Assembly (NCBI GenBank): GCA_031002005.1
Contig: JARYHS010008074.1
Span: forward strand, 180,196,494-180,260,493
DNA: 64,000 nt
Source: Vandiemenella viatica
Taxonomy: Eukaryota > Arthropoda > Insecta > Orthoptera > Morabidae
Direction: 5' to 3'
Positions within the stretch are counted from its first letter, which is position 1; each line of letters starts with the position of its first letter. The position numbers were made by a program, and so were the translations under genes. Below are positions 1-11,700 of the stretch, one piece after another. The notes beneath the pieces were generated by a model. It did not search any database. It was given only the letters and a program-made list of their open reading frames with translations, and was not told the DNA's origin.

Positions 1-1140
1 ACCGGTAATATCAAAAAAAGTTTTTATTAAATACTTTCTTCCCTCAATACTTGGTTCTTGGAAAGCTGGCGACTAGTTGCACTTTCATCTAGTTGTTTCA
101 GTACCTCGTTCATTCACTCTGGCATTATTCTCGTCTGACTTGGGAGTTGACTTGGCAAGCTATGACAGCAGACTGTTTACAACAAAGCCAAAAGTTCTGA
201 AAGACGCACAAGCATTAGTGACATTTGCAAAATCTGTTGTCTCTAATGAAGTTTGAATTGCCATTGTTCGTTCTTCTGCATTAAAAACTTTCTGTCACGC
301 TTCACGAATTTGTCTGTGATGTGTTGCCTCGAATTGAGCTCATGTGATGCAATTGTTCTTCAAACAACTTTAAGTATAATACTGCATCTAGGTTTATTGA
401 TTTTACTTCTGTCGTTTTACTACTCTTTTGTTTGCACCAGAAAATGTGAAATCATTAAAGCCAACTGAAGAATAAACATATCTTCTTTTTATTAAGAAAA
501 ATACAAATCTTGTATACAATCTGAACTTTCACCGAAACACAGAAAATGTAGGCCTATTACATGATCACAACATAAGTTTCGTTTATAAAAATAAGCCTGG
601 AAACTGATAACATTTTAAAGTAACTTACCAATCATTTAAGCTGATGCAAGACTGTGAAATTTTCAAAATCAGCCAGACAATCTGAGCAGGTGTCCCACTC
701 TATCAAATGTTCTGAAAATAAAATTGGTACGAACCATTCATAATGTAGTCATTAACTGAAACTTCGAGAATGTTAAAAATCATTGAAAGGCAATTTTAAT
801 AACTCCCTTCTTTTAATGAGTTGCAATAATCCTTAGTTAAAAATATAAATATCGATTAAAATCGAGTAAAATTGATTTGAACATTGACGGAAATTATATC
901 AAGCCTGCAGTCGCAATCTGAATTTAACATACTGCTTAAAAAACTGAAAAGGTATCGGAAATATGATGATGCTGTGCGGACGTCTTATATTTTAAAGCAA
1001 ATAATTGCGTAGAACTCATTACTTGACCATAATAAATTCTGTCAATTATTTTATCATTTTATTGGATTATGTCAGATTTTTGCTTGCGCCATTGTGTATA
1101 GAGTTACAGAACTTCTTGCTTACTGCTAGATTTAATCTTG
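1..1140. other. AT-rich non-coding DNA
   Basis: I see no convincing exon, RNA gene or transposon end here. The short open frames have no family character and no flanking splice signals. Confidence 0.5.
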
Positions 1141-1149
1141 TGTTTGTCA

Positions 1150-1510
1150 CTGCGGACGCAACAGCTCGTGTGTTTCGCTCTGACCCGAGTGCAATACATC
1201 ACGGTACCGGTGCGCATGGTGGCGATGTATTGTTCTCTGTGGAATAGAAATTGGATTGGCGCTCAGTAACACCCCACGCGCTGGCGTTCTCAAAATACCT
1301 CCGCCACATGCATATTAACGAGGTGGCCCCGGGGGCCACGAAAACACATCGACTGCGATTTGCGCCTGCGCGGAGCGTGGAAAACAGCCCAGATACTAGG
1401 TGCAGCTCACGTGCTGCTGTCAGTACCAAAGTATATAATAACAACCGCTTTACGCCGATCAACACAGGAGCAGAGTAAACAGAGAACCAGTTACAACAGC
1501 GCTCCAACCG
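1150..1510 (+). promoter_or_regulatory. GC-rich block with TATA box, candidate core promoter
   Basis: This is a CpG-containing GC-rich block in AT-rich surroundings. It carries an E-box CACGTG at 1408-1413, a TATA element TATATAATA at 1432-1440, and a possible initiator (atcaacac) roughly 30 nt downstream. An odd-length inverted repeat with 8-bp arms lies at 1323-1339. The layout fits a plus-strand insect core promoter, but no start codon or first exon follows before the SINE-derived DNA at about 1560, so no gene can be attached. It could equally be a piece of an unrecognised mobile element. Confidence 0.25.
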
Positions 1511-1559
1511 TTTTGTCCGTCATACGAAATTAATATCTGAAGAATTAAGTAACCCACGA

Positions 1560-1700
1560 CACACCAGTGTGGCTGAATGGGTTGAGGTGCCGCATCGGGA
1601 CCTGGCACGAGCCAGGCACCTCGCGTACCGGTCGTCCCAATGCAGTTTCGAGGCAGTTTTCTGCAGCCGTGCCGGGATGATTCACAATCTCCGACTCATG
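1560..1700 (+). repeat. tRNA-like SINE head, second family (putative)
   Basis: The segment starting agtgtggctgaatgggttga resembles a tRNA A-box region, and 'cagtttcgagg' is a possible B box. A similar start occurs at about 21027. There is no clear A-tail or target duplication, so this is a weak call. Confidence 0.3.
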
Positions 1701-1774
1701 AACCACACATTTCTGCAACAAAAAATACAATTATCGCAGTTACATATTTCGCAGACAAACTGAAAAATTTCACT

Positions 1775-1972
1775 TCCTCCAGGACGGTGGTTCGAATTCC
1801 TGTCCGGGCATCCAGATTTGGGTTTTCCATGGTTTCCCCAAATCACTCCAGGTGAATGCTTCCTTCAAAAGGCCATGGCCGAATTCCTTCCCATTCCTTG
1901 CCCCGCATCCTTTTCCGTCTCTAAAGACCTCGCTGTTAAGAGACGTTATGCAGTTAAAAAAAAAAAAAAAAT
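1775..1972 (+). repeat. tRNA-derived SINE, 5'-truncated copy
   Basis: This copy begins near the B box (ggttcgaattcc), runs through the shared body (pieces 'ccagatttgggttttccatg', 'aatcactccagg', 'ggccatggccgaattcctt') and ends in an A-run at about 1957-1971. It belongs to the same family as the full copy at 13940-14198 and lacks the A-box half. Confidence 0.85.
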
Positions 1973-3739
1973 CCTTCATTAGTACGCAGAACGACCTGGC
2001 AGTAGTATTAAAGTGATTGACGTCGGAAAGGAAAACTGCCATAAAATCAAAGCTTAAAATTTGGCAATGTTCTTTGATAAATAAACCTCATCAAAGGCAG
2101 CTGACCCCTAATGTTGGGAAAAGATGATGACGAAGAAGAAGAATCCGATACCTCAAGCAAAACAGTGTTTTGCGGATTTATCATCACAATAGTTTATTTA
2201 TTTACACAAATCATGAGAACTAGTTGTTTTACAGACAGAATGTCACCTATGAATTAAATTGCTATAACCCATTTGGATGGCCTTTCAAAGGGCAGACTTC
2301 TTATATTGAACAGATTGACTAATACGTTGACTAATACGTTTCATGTGAACACTACACAGAAATTTTAATTTCCCTTATCAATCACTAGGTACGTTGTTAA
2401 ACAATCAAAATTAATTTAGGAAATCTAAAATTTGTGTTAGATAATGTAATGCTATCGTTGTGAAAAATGATATTAAATCCTAATATTGCGAAACTTTCTT
2501 CTTCTTGCATACAAATATTCGCGAGTGCCTGACAGGGAAAATCCCACTAATTGTTGGCGTGACTGCCAGACTTTTCACTAGGATGCCATCTCGCTGTGAC
2601 CAATACGCCAAAGGAAAGGCAACTATAGCCAGATTTATAAGCAGGAGGTTACGCGTGGTGTATGTTGGATATGAGTAGCAATCTACGAACCGCATTCGCA
2701 GAGGTAAAATAATTCAGACTTTCATAAACATTCTTGAGCTTAGACAAAACCGAGGGTTGATAATTTGACACGGCAATCTTTTCAAGGGCGCAGGACTTAT
2801 TGCTTGAAGAACGGTTTGAATGACGCTATTGGGAATTGTTCACACGTTTAGGAAGCCACGCCTTCAAAAAATTATGCGAACAATTTAAAATTATCACAAC
2901 TTTGAACAAAGTCCTGATTTCTTGGTACTTTCATTTTGTACTAGACACACCCTCTTAAAATATAAGAAGGGTTAGGAGTTTCAAGGGGCACAATGGAGAA
3001 GAGGGGCTTGATTTGGTCGACTGACAACGGAAGAACTGTACGTCCTGGTGCTATATAACGGAGAGTGATGCTATGATTAGAAGATGATGATTGCAGAGAT
3101 TCGATGCCCGAATTTTATACTGACAGGTCAATCTAGAAGCAGGTAAGACGCAATGTATCTTGTACGTACCTTATCAAAGGGGTTGCTCGCCGTAATGGTC
3201 ACTTTCATTTTCGCAGCTTAGACGTGATGTTAGCGCCAGTTAGCAACACGGGTATTCGAGGTATTAAACTTAACATGTAATATAATGCATGAACTGCATA
3301 CTGCATGCCAATCCGTAAGCGTCGGGGGATTGATTCACATTCTTGTCCAATTTAAAGTGAAATCATACTTTGTTCATAATATTTATTTGCAAGACCGTTG
3401 TAAAATTAATGTATTTTCTGATCTTGTGATCTACGCCATTTGAAGTTACATTCAGAGTATTTATTTGCTAGCCTGGTATCAATTAATGGTATTTTATGAT
3501 TTGTGTTACTGGTACCGATTTGCTATCCAGGTTCCTTGATCATGTAAAGCCACTCGATATTTCGTTGTAGTAATTAATTTGTTAATTTCGTATTAAATGT
3601 CATTTCAATAAATAAGGTTTGGAATTTCTACTCAATTTTCTTGAGGACACAATAAATCAATGTGTAAAATATCTTTAATTTGTAAAGGCTCCTTTTCGTA
3701 ATAATAAATGTTAAATTGGTAAGAAAATTAAATAATTTC
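1973..3739. other. Non-coding DNA without recognised features
   Basis: AT-rich. The stretch 2090-2150 ('gaccctaatgttgggaaaag' type motif followed by gaagaagaag) looks like the 3' tail of a LINE, but there is no coding sequence next to it. I see nothing else. Confidence 0.4.
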
Positions 3740-4195
3740 CAGAGTATAGGTTTCCAACATGGAGGGCGCGACCCCATAGGCGCGCGAAGACATATCAGAA
3801 GGGGAAGGGGGTCCAGAAAAAACAACAGCAGATTTCTAAAATTACTAAGATAACAAAAATATTGATGTATTGTTCACAGTTTGATTAACAAATGTATATT
3901 ATGAATCGTATTATTAATTAGAGGCCTGGACCCCGTGTGTTTTGATGTTTGGTACCTTATTTGTCATCAGCAGTCTTAAATCACCGCGGTCTACTATTTC
4001 TTTTCTTAGCAAATAACTTGCTGACTACGCCAAATCTTCCTTTGGCTGCATATGATAATGGAAATACAGCTAAAATCTTTGTTGGTGCATTCCTTGAAGC
4101 TGTATATAATAATAGAAATCAGGGGGCGGCGCCCCATATGATCTCTTCAACATCCATCGGTGGGCGGTACCGCCCCGTTGGGAACTAATGCTCTA
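3740..4195. mobile_element. Possible non-autonomous hAT-like element
   Basis: The ends can be aligned as imperfect terminal inverted repeats: cagagtataggtttccaac on the left and the complement of gttgggaactaatgctcta on the right (about 14 of 19 match), in the style of hAT ends. GC-rich subterminal segments ('gggcgcgaccccat', 'gggcggcgccccat') sit inside each end. No 8-bp target duplication is visible and there is no transposase, so this is tentative. Confidence 0.25.
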
Positions 4196-5285
4196 CACCG
4201 TCGCAAGTACTATCTCTGCTTTGCTGCCTCTTAGAGCTTAAAATCTTTATTATAACATCACAAACTTAATGAGCTTCTCCTGAGGTGTTATTTTAATACC
4301 GAAAATGAGGAGTTTACCTTATTAATAATAAAAGTGTGACGGTTAGGAACGGGGTGTGGGAATTTTTCTTTTGACGAAATGCGAGCGTGCTACAAAAAAT
4401 TTGAAGAACCACAACCCCAGGGAGTCAAAAGAGATATAACAGTTGCAATTCAGGGAAGTTATATTACCCTCTAAGCGTACAAAGTAATTAGATGCCAGAT
4501 TATTCAGCCCATCGCTTCGAAGTACCACTTTTTTGTTCATTTCGAAGCATAATTCAGCTGTCTTTCAACATCGGTCACCGTGCATCGATCCTTGCGATTA
4601 CGAATAATCACATAGGCAGACTGCGCTTTGGTTACCATTTTTCGCTTCAGATACTACACATTAGGCAAAGACAACATTATAATACATAGTTAAAGGTCCA
4701 AAGTCATTCCCAGCCTTTCCTCAGTTACCTGGCAGTTAACACGGCATAGGGTTCTAGGAGGGAGGGGCGGGGGGAAATTAAATTCAAGGAATAAGAAAGC
4801 TGAAACAAATTCAGGGTACTACGCGTTTAAGTAGGGATAGCACTACCTCTCATTTCTAGCTTCTTCATACTTTGATCTGTAGAGACAATTAAGTTTCATA
4901 TTTTTAAAATAATGTTTGGTGTCACGTATTTTATGCGAAGAATGTACTCAGTTGAAGGGAGGATGAATTTCTGAAATGGTAGTAAGTTAACTAACGTCAA
5001 ATGAGAACAAAATTTCAGGTAAAACACAAGATCTGGTATGCGGCAGGTGTTTTAGCCACTACAGAACACATTGTTTAAGCAACTGTTCATCACACGAAGA
5101 GCTAGATGACAATAATACAGTGTAATATCGCATTTGCTAACAAGAACTAATGGCAAGGTCAATAACGCTTCTTCAATCGTCATTTCTTGTGAAAATTTTG
5201 TCTAAAATGTATTTATATATAAAAATTGTAATGATACAATATGAGTAAAAGTTTTAGTGCTCAAGTCTAAAAGTGGTGGTGATAT
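4196..5285. other. Non-coding DNA without recognised features
   Basis: AT-rich. No splice-bounded exon or repeat end was found. Confidence 0.4.
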
Positions 5286-5289
5286 GACT

Positions 5290-5345
5290 TTCCACCTCAT
5301 CTACGTCGAGGTCATTAGAGGCTAGAAAGGAATGGGGGCACTTTT
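5290..5345 (-). repeat. 3' fragment of the tRNA-derived SINE
   Basis: The string 'acgtcgaggtcattagaggc' followed by 'gaaaggaatgggggca' matches, in reverse orientation, the 3' part of the SINE seen at 6664-6905. Only this fragment is left. Confidence 0.5.
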
Positions 5346-6660
5346 TCGCGGTAAATTTCTAGACCCATGACATTTAACATCATACTTAATTTAAAGAATA
5401 GAAAGTGTACTGTTGACATGGACACATACACACTCACAAAATCAAGAGTGTTGTTTTCGAAAGTTGTTTATGATTGTTCTAAAGGGTAGCCTATCGGTCG
5501 TTTTAGCATTTCATGCTGCCACAATATCAGCCTCACGGTCACTCTTAATGTCAATGTCCTTCTGTGACTAATACACAGCCAAATATGTGAATTTCAAAGA
5601 CCCGTCAAACCTGTATTACGAAACGAGTAAAGCAATTGACTAGATTAGATACCGCACTTTCGACGAAGCAAAGTCTCCGCAAATAGCTGTGCCGCGCCAC
5701 CTCATACTTACCGCGAATACTGTTATTTCGTCGCATATTAAACAGACTTGAGTGTTTTTTATGTCCGAGTAAAGACTTCTCCCCGGAAAACATTTTCTTA
5801 ATTTTACACTCCGTTATTGAGCAGCTAGCTTGGCCAGGTTTTCAGCGGCTATCGCGTACTAAATCTTGTGTTTTAGGCAGTTGTGAATTATTTATGACCC
5901 TGCTAGATGGGAGAATGCAAATAAGTTTAAACAACCAGGCGAGCTCAGCGTCTCCCCGCAGGCTGAAGCATTGAGAGATTATTCTCTGATTAAAGCTGGC
6001 CGGATCCCACACAGCGTAAGGTAGGTGGCCAGCCAGCCCCGCTATGGCGTCCACCTCGTACGTATGTAGATGTAAGCTTGTAATCTGTATATAAGTATCG
6101 CCACTGTCTGAAACTTTTACTTAAAACAATAGTTTACAAAAAAAAAAAGAAAATATTAAACAAAAATCATATTTAATAATTACCTCATGGATTAAATAGT
6201 CTTTGATGGTGATATAGCAGCCATGGATATGGATTAAGAGGATGTCTGATAAAACTAGAACTATATATATCACACACTTGAAGTTGAGATATACTTTGTA
6301 AACGGGTTGTTGATTTTTAATGGTATTTGAAATAATAATCAATAATTCCATTGAACCGTCCGTTTTCAAGATTTTGGTTAAAGGATTTAATTCTTTCGAT
6401 TTTTGTCTGCATTACAAACAGGATTGAAAATTTCCGTTATATCGTACCATTAAGTGAGCCTTACTGCGTTTGTAGTCACTAGAACTAGGATCAGTTTTTT
6501 CTTTAATTTTCATTAAAAGCATTGGTGATTGCACCGTGATAGGATTTTGAGTTATCTTGTAACTTATTTTGATGAACATTTCTGTTTTCATGAATGTACC
6601 AGATTAGTCTAAAGACAGTAAGCTAAAAAATTAGTCTCCATCCATTCCGCCAGATTATTA
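5346..6660. other. Non-coding DNA without recognised features
   Basis: Mostly AT-rich. A slightly GC-richer patch at 5830-6060 has an open minus-strand frame, but no splice signals or family similarity that I recognise. Confidence 0.4.
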
Positions 6661-6663
6661 TTA

Positions 6664-6905
6664 TTTCTTTTTTTGGCTTATGGCTTTACGCCTTGTCGAG
6701 GTCATTAGAGGTGGGAAAGCACTGGGGGCAAGGATCTGGAAGGAATTTGACCATAGCCTTTTAAAGGAAGCATCCCGGAATTCCCCTGAAGTGATTTGGG
6801 GGAACGATGGAAAACCTAAATCTGGATGCGCGGACGCAGATTCGAACCCACGTCCTCTAGAATGCGAGGCCAGAGCGTTACAGCTCACCGACCACGTTCG
6901 GCCCA
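6664..6905 (-). repeat. tRNA-derived SINE, near full length
   Basis: In reverse orientation this has the tRNA-like head (gttcggccgaacgtggtcgg side, B box complement 'gattcgaaccc' at about 6839), the conserved body and a short A-rich tail. It abuts the mariner remnant on its right. Confidence 0.8.
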
Positions 6906-7560
6906 TCCACCTAAAACATTAATCAAGTGCGTCATAAATGAGGTCACAGTACAATCGGCTTGAGAAAATAAACTTTTTAAATGTTTTGAAATATATATGT
7001 AAGAGCCCTGACTGGATGAATAGGGAAACTGCTGTACCAACTGAAACCCGCACTCATTCATAGCAGCCATGGCAGTGAGATATTTGTGACTGAGAGGATT
7101 GTCCTGATGAAACAGTAGTTTTACTGGCAAATTGCATCTTCTCTTTTTCTTGATCGTATGACGAATTTACTATATTATGCTGAAGTTACTATTCAACAGT
7201 TTTACAGGACTTTTAGAAGCAACACAACTCACATTCCTAAAAAACTAACACCATCGCTTCTTTCTTTGAAGGATGCGAGTGACGTGCTTCCATTGCACTG
7301 ACTGGTGCTTCGATTCTGAGGTAAAATGATTCTTTCAGGTCTCATCCATATTCATAAAAGATTTAAAAATCTGTTAGATTGGTTTCACAGAGGGTTAGAT
7401 TTCTTACTTACACCTTTTTCCTCACTGCCTTTTGATCTGCTGTCAAAAGTTTTGGAACGCAAAGAGTGGAAAGATTTCTCATGTCCGAGTATTCTGTCAG
7501 CCTGCGATTTACTGTAGTCCTTAGAATGGATGAAATCTCCTCGAAACTTCATCAGCAACT
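6906..7560 (-). pseudogene. mariner-family transposase pseudogene
   Basis: Fragments in several minus-strand frames follow the order of a mariner transposase. First comes a linker block reading LTADQKAVRKK near 7470. An NMDET block with the first catalytic aspartate follows near 7340, then a SKHQSVQWKH block near 7290. A LLFHQDN block with the second aspartate lies near 7100, followed by GFQLVQQFPYSS, where the usual SPDLAPSD third-aspartate motif has decayed to SSQGS. Many stops and frame changes separate the blocks and the third catalytic residue is gone. I did not find inverted repeats. The family assignment rests on the order and spacing of these blocks. It is dead and older than the Tc1-like copy at 49284-50460. 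Confidence 0.75.
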
Positions 7561-9160
7561 TATTTATTTTATAGTCATTTCTTAGCGACTGTCTTCACTG
7601 GTATTGTTGCTAGTTCTACTCATTTAGGTTCATATACCAATTTTTACTGTGTGTTGGTAGTAGCACCCCAAATGTTTGCACAAAATCTCATGAATGTTGT
7701 TTGGCGACATCTCTTTCTTGCTCATATATTATATAATTACATGCATTTCTTTCCGTTACAATTCAAATTAAACGTATGGTATGACTCATTCGATTTCAGC
7801 ATGTGTAAGAAAATAACTTATTGTTCCTGTAGTTGTAATTTCGGACCTAGTTTATAAAGGACTCAGGACTATATATTATTTCTAATACAATAAATCTTTC
7901 TCCTTTATTTAACAAAAATAAATACATTAGATATCTTTTTAAAGATAAAATTCTCCACCTTCGTAATATCATTAAGATTATTTTTTTTCGAAATTCAACC
8001 TGTTAAGGATAAAATCATCAAAAAATCTAGGTCACGGGTATGGCATAGTTCAGAGTCTAGCTGCTAGGTCTCGCTGGTGTCTTGCATTACTGCTAGATAG
8101 CAGCACCTCATATCACAGAGATACTTATGAGCTGTATGGATTTTCTAGAGTAAGGGAGCAACAATAAACTACGTGGCTTGATCTGTGGGGGGATAGGTTG
8201 GATAGAAAGCTACGCTGGTCTACGTGGGGGAGGGGGGAGGAGGGTGTTTGAGCCAAGTCTCATAGCTTTTCATTCATATTAATTGTCACAGTTAAAATAA
8301 GATACAGCACATACAACAGCATGTGGATATTTATTTCTATCATTTAACTATCTTCGTATATAATTTAGATATCCTATATACTGATAGCGCCACGCAATCG
8401 AGTAATTTAAATTCATAGCGTTAGGTTGCACGCGTCTGGCGCCATTGAATTAACCGACATTACGATTAGAAAAACCTGGATTAAAATCTCACTCAGTATT
8501 TTGTTATTGTTTTGACGGTTTGAAATAAGGCTGTAATGATTAGGATCGCTGGCGAGTGACCACACCGCTCGATGATGAAATAATTATAATTTGTTTTGTC
8601 AATGAAATTCAGTGCAACTTTAATTATAGTTCTCTCTGAAGCGTTATTTAATTAAAATTGTGATTTGAAGGGACTCTGTACATTAAACCTTTCGAGACTT
8701 ATCGAAAATGGTTTTTTTTTCCAAAGAGATTTCACTATACCATGAGTTATAGAAATCTTTTAAGCAGATCTAAGAATCATTCGCTGGTAATGTAGAAAGA
8801 AAGGTAAAAGAACTGCAGCAAAAGAAAATATAAAATGAAGCTCTTCTTAGTTTTTTATGTGGCTGGTATAGTTTGTTGTATTTCATCAATTGATGATGAA
8901 TGTGATAAGCATAATTTTTTTAGTAACACCTCAAAATAAAAGGATCCGTGACTATACCTATGGAACAGGTTTTTCCCAATAATTCATTATTTGCAGGAAT
9001 GGCTAGTGCCAACTTTTCATTCAGAGTAAGCCTATTTATAATTATAGAATACTTCTTAACGTAAGTATTTGTTGTGTTCAATATATGCACAATAATCTTA
9101 AAGATAATCTGCTAAGAGATAGCAGTGATGTCGTCCGAAGTTAATTGGGAAAAAGGTACA
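7561..9160. other. Non-coding DNA without recognised features
   Basis: AT-rich. I see nothing I can support. A G-run (14 G) follows at about 9162-9176. Confidence 0.4.
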
Positions 9161-9249
9161 CGGGGGGGGGGGGGGGCGGTAAAAGGCAAAAGCCACGTCA
9201 GCGTTCTTGGGGGGAGGGGACGTCAACTGAAGCCAAAATGGGGAAACAT

Positions 9250-9465
9250 GGTTTTTGTAAGCTCCCTATTTAGGATATTTTTGTTTCTGTTAGGGAAACA
9301 TTTCTAATTGTTTGTAAGATGTTGTAAATGTTTTGCTACGTGGTTTCTTCTGTTGACAAATAAACAATTGCTACAAATGAACTGGATCTTTTTTATCGTA
9401 CTACAAACCACCAACCTCGATATTGATCGTTTGTCATTCGCCAATTTTTCGAAAAGTTGTACATA
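9250..9465 (+). repeat. Unclassified interspersed repeat, copy 1
   Basis: This shares a diverged but collinear sequence with 31240-31425 on the opposite strand. Common pieces are 'atatttttgtttctg', 'tagggaaacatttc', 'attgttt', 'ttttgctacgtg' and 'aaccaccaacctcg' (aactaccaacctcg in the other copy). The family is not recognised. Both copies are about 0.2 kb. Confidence 0.55.
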
Positions 9466-9559
9466 CATATATAAACATTTTACATATAGGTAAGAGAGCA
9501 AGACTTGACATGATTAGTAAAATATAAAGGATAGAACAAGGTAAACTGATTAATCAGAA

Positions 9560-11700
9560 AGGAACATTTTTGTTTATCCCCTAAAGGGGTTTGACACATT
9601 ATGTTTAAATACACTTACTCAGACATAATTACAAATGATACAGTGAAATATACATTATTGTTAGTTCCTTATAGTTTTTTTTTTCGACATTACCATGAGT
9701 AAAATCCTTACAATTAACTAGTTTTAGAGAGAGTATTCGGTTCTTTAATTTGTTCCTACTAGGTTGGTAAGAAGGTGAAGAAATGGGTCGAGTTGGGAAG
9801 TATCAGATGGAGCTACTTTAAATTCTTGAATCATCTTCATAATCATTTGCAATATCTTCTCTATGAGTGCTACTTTTTCTGGTGAGGGGAATTTTTCCTT
9901 ATCTTTGGGTTGAGGAGGGTAGGGATTCTGTGTGATAGGTGTTATTGGTATATGATGGGGTACATACATTCTTTGATAAACAGGAGGGTAATGGGACTTT
10001 TGTTCTTTTGGGGTTGCTGGCCTTTGCTTGTTTCGGCCTACGGTAGTAGTAGTAGTATATATCGGTTGGTTTGGAGAGAGCGCTTTACTTTGGTGACGTG
10101 ACTCTTGATTTTGTTGGATAGGGATTATAGAACAGTTTTGGAATGCATTTGTTGAGGCTACACTGGGTAGCTGCACTGCCATTGGAGAGAGCGGGGGGAA
10201 TTGCTTTTCGTCATAATACAGCGGAGCGGCGCTGGCTGCCTGCGAATATGTATGACGATGGGTGGGATAACAGTTCGGCGAGGGAGAGGCTTTTTTATGG
10301 GCCACTGCCTCACGTGCTTTTTGTTGTTGAACTATTACGGGACATATTCTGTCATTGGATAAATGAGGACCGTGACAATGCACACATTGTGGATCAGCTG
10401 TGCTGGCACACGTCTCCATAGTATGTGGGCCTCCGCACTTATTGCAACGGGGAGAGCTGCGGCATTGAGTTATACGATGGCCAAAACGTAAACAATTATC
10501 ACATACGAGAATTTGTGGGACATGAGGTTCGACTGGGCAACGTGCTAGAAAGATTGCTATGTGGTCCGGAAGGGATTGTGATCTAAAGGTGATCATGCAT
10601 ATTGGTATCGCCATTCTCCTATCATTATTTTGGTATGAGTTCTTCTTGGTAAACCGTTTAACTGAGATAACTGGATAGGGGCTTTCTATCGCCTGTAGGA
10701 TTTCTTCTTCTGACAGGGAGGTGTCTACGTCCCTGATAATACCTTGTTTGTTTATCAAAAAATTTGGAATGAATGCATCTAGGTTTCTGTCCTTGAAAAC
10801 TGTAGATTGAACCAACAAGTTAGCAGAGTCTGCTGAATTGGTTTCGATTTTTATCCTATTCCTCCCGGCCTCTATGATATTGACGATGTCATGCTTATGT
10901 GCTGGGCTATATGTATAAAGAAGTTTCCCTATTGACATGGGGTGAAGTCTACCAATATTTTTATCCACACTTTCTACAAAGACGAAGTATGGACCCGTGT
11001 CTGTGCGGCTGTATCGGTTATTCTTACTTCTGTCTTTATTGGAATTTAAGTTGGGGCTTGGCACCTGGGGTATACTGTTTTGGTTAGTAGGGTTCCGATT
11101 GATCGATAATATACTTTGAACTCCTTCACGATCCGCGGGAATGCTTGTGATATCCATGCCCGTACCCTCGTTTAATGTTTTTTGGGTTGGATCATGGCTA
11201 TCATATTGATGATCTAATTCTGCGACTGAAGTAATTGGGTAGAACTCCGCTGAAGACATGGAAGCTAACTCCTGGGGCACACTCACTGGATTGTTTAACG
11301 TTTCAGTGGACATTTCCTCGTTCGGTAGCTCAGTAGGGTTTCCCTCTATGCGAGACCGTTTAACAGTTCTTTCTTCCGAATATACATTGGTCAACACTGC
11401 GATCGAGGGGCACCTTGCAGAAGCAGCGTCGTTACCTGGGTAGTAGAGCGGCTGACGGTGAGATGGCTGTGGCTGGATACCTTGTTGGAAGTGCATCATC
11501 GTCGGGGCTGAAGAGGCTGTTTCTGGAAAATAACACGGTTGCAGTGTCGCGTTGATTATTTGCCCCGTGTCTGGGGGCTCTTCCATGTTAGGGCACGGCC
11601 CAGGCTTTCAGAAGATGCTAAGAATTGACGCCTATATCTTCAGGCAATTCAAATTTTATACACACTTAACTGCACTGACGGACTGTAAGTTCACTTGACT
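9560..11700 (-). mobile_element. ORF1-only non-LTR retrotransposon (half-element)
   Basis: This unit contains the gag-like gene at 11586-9745 and a 3' UTR of roughly 150-190 nt with a CCCC-TAAA-GGGG hairpin at 9578-9589. Such short hairpins are common near the 3' ends of jockey/I-group elements. No endonuclease or reverse transcriptase reading frame lies downstream, although the sequence there is continuous. The 5' boundary is uncertain and could extend past 11700. No poly-A tail or target duplication was identified. Confidence 0.65.
9745..11586 (-). CDS. Gag-like ORF1 protein with three CCHC zinc knuckles (non-LTR retrotransposon)
   Basis: This is an intact 613-residue frame. The N-terminal ~190 residues are low in complexity and rich in Ser, Pro, Asn and Gln. 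Residues about 198-345 form a compact region starting GPYFVFVES, fitting the RRM-like/PRE_C2HC domain found before zinc knuckles in jockey/I-type ORF1 proteins. Three knuckles follow: C-x2-C-x4-H-x4-C at about 362-375, C-x2-C-x3-H-x4-C at about 381-393, and C-x2-C-x3-H-x6-C at about 401-415. The C-terminal part is Pro- and Gln-rich. In this family the protein binds element RNA and acts as a chaperone in the ribonucleoprotein. The uninterrupted frame suggests a young copy. What is odd is the absence of any ORF2 downstream. A domesticated gag-like gene is the alternative, but no splice sites or host exons are visible. Confidence 0.85.
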   Translation of the reverse strand: MEEPPDTGQIINATLQPCYFPETASSAPTMMHFQQGIQPQPSHRQPLYYPGNDAASARCPSIAVLTNVYSEERTVKRSRIEGNPTELPNEEMSTETLNNPVSVPQELASMSSAEFYPITSVAELDHQYDSHDPTQKTLNEGTGMDITSIPADREGVQSILSINRNPTNQNSIPQVPSPNLNSNKDRSKNNRYSRTDTGPYFVFVESVDKNIGRLHPMSIGKLLYTYSPAHKHDIVNIIEAGRNRIKIETNSADSANLLVQSTVFKDRNLDAFIPNFLINKQGIIRDVDTSLSEEEILQAIESPYPVISVKRFTKKNSYQNNDRRMAIPICMITFRSQSLPDHIAIFLARCPVEPHVPQILVCDNCLRFGHRITQCRSSPRCNKCGGPHTMETCASTADPQCVHCHGPHLSNDRICPVIVQQQKAREAVAHKKASPSPNCYPTHRHTYSQAASAAPLYYDEKQFPPLSPMAVQLPSVASTNAFQNCSIIPIQQNQESRHQSKALSPNQPIYTTTTTVGRNKQRPATPKEQKSHYPPVYQRMYVPHHIPITPITQNPYPPQPKDKEKFPSPEKVALIEKILQMIMKMIQEFKVAPSDTSQLDPFLHLLTNLVGTN

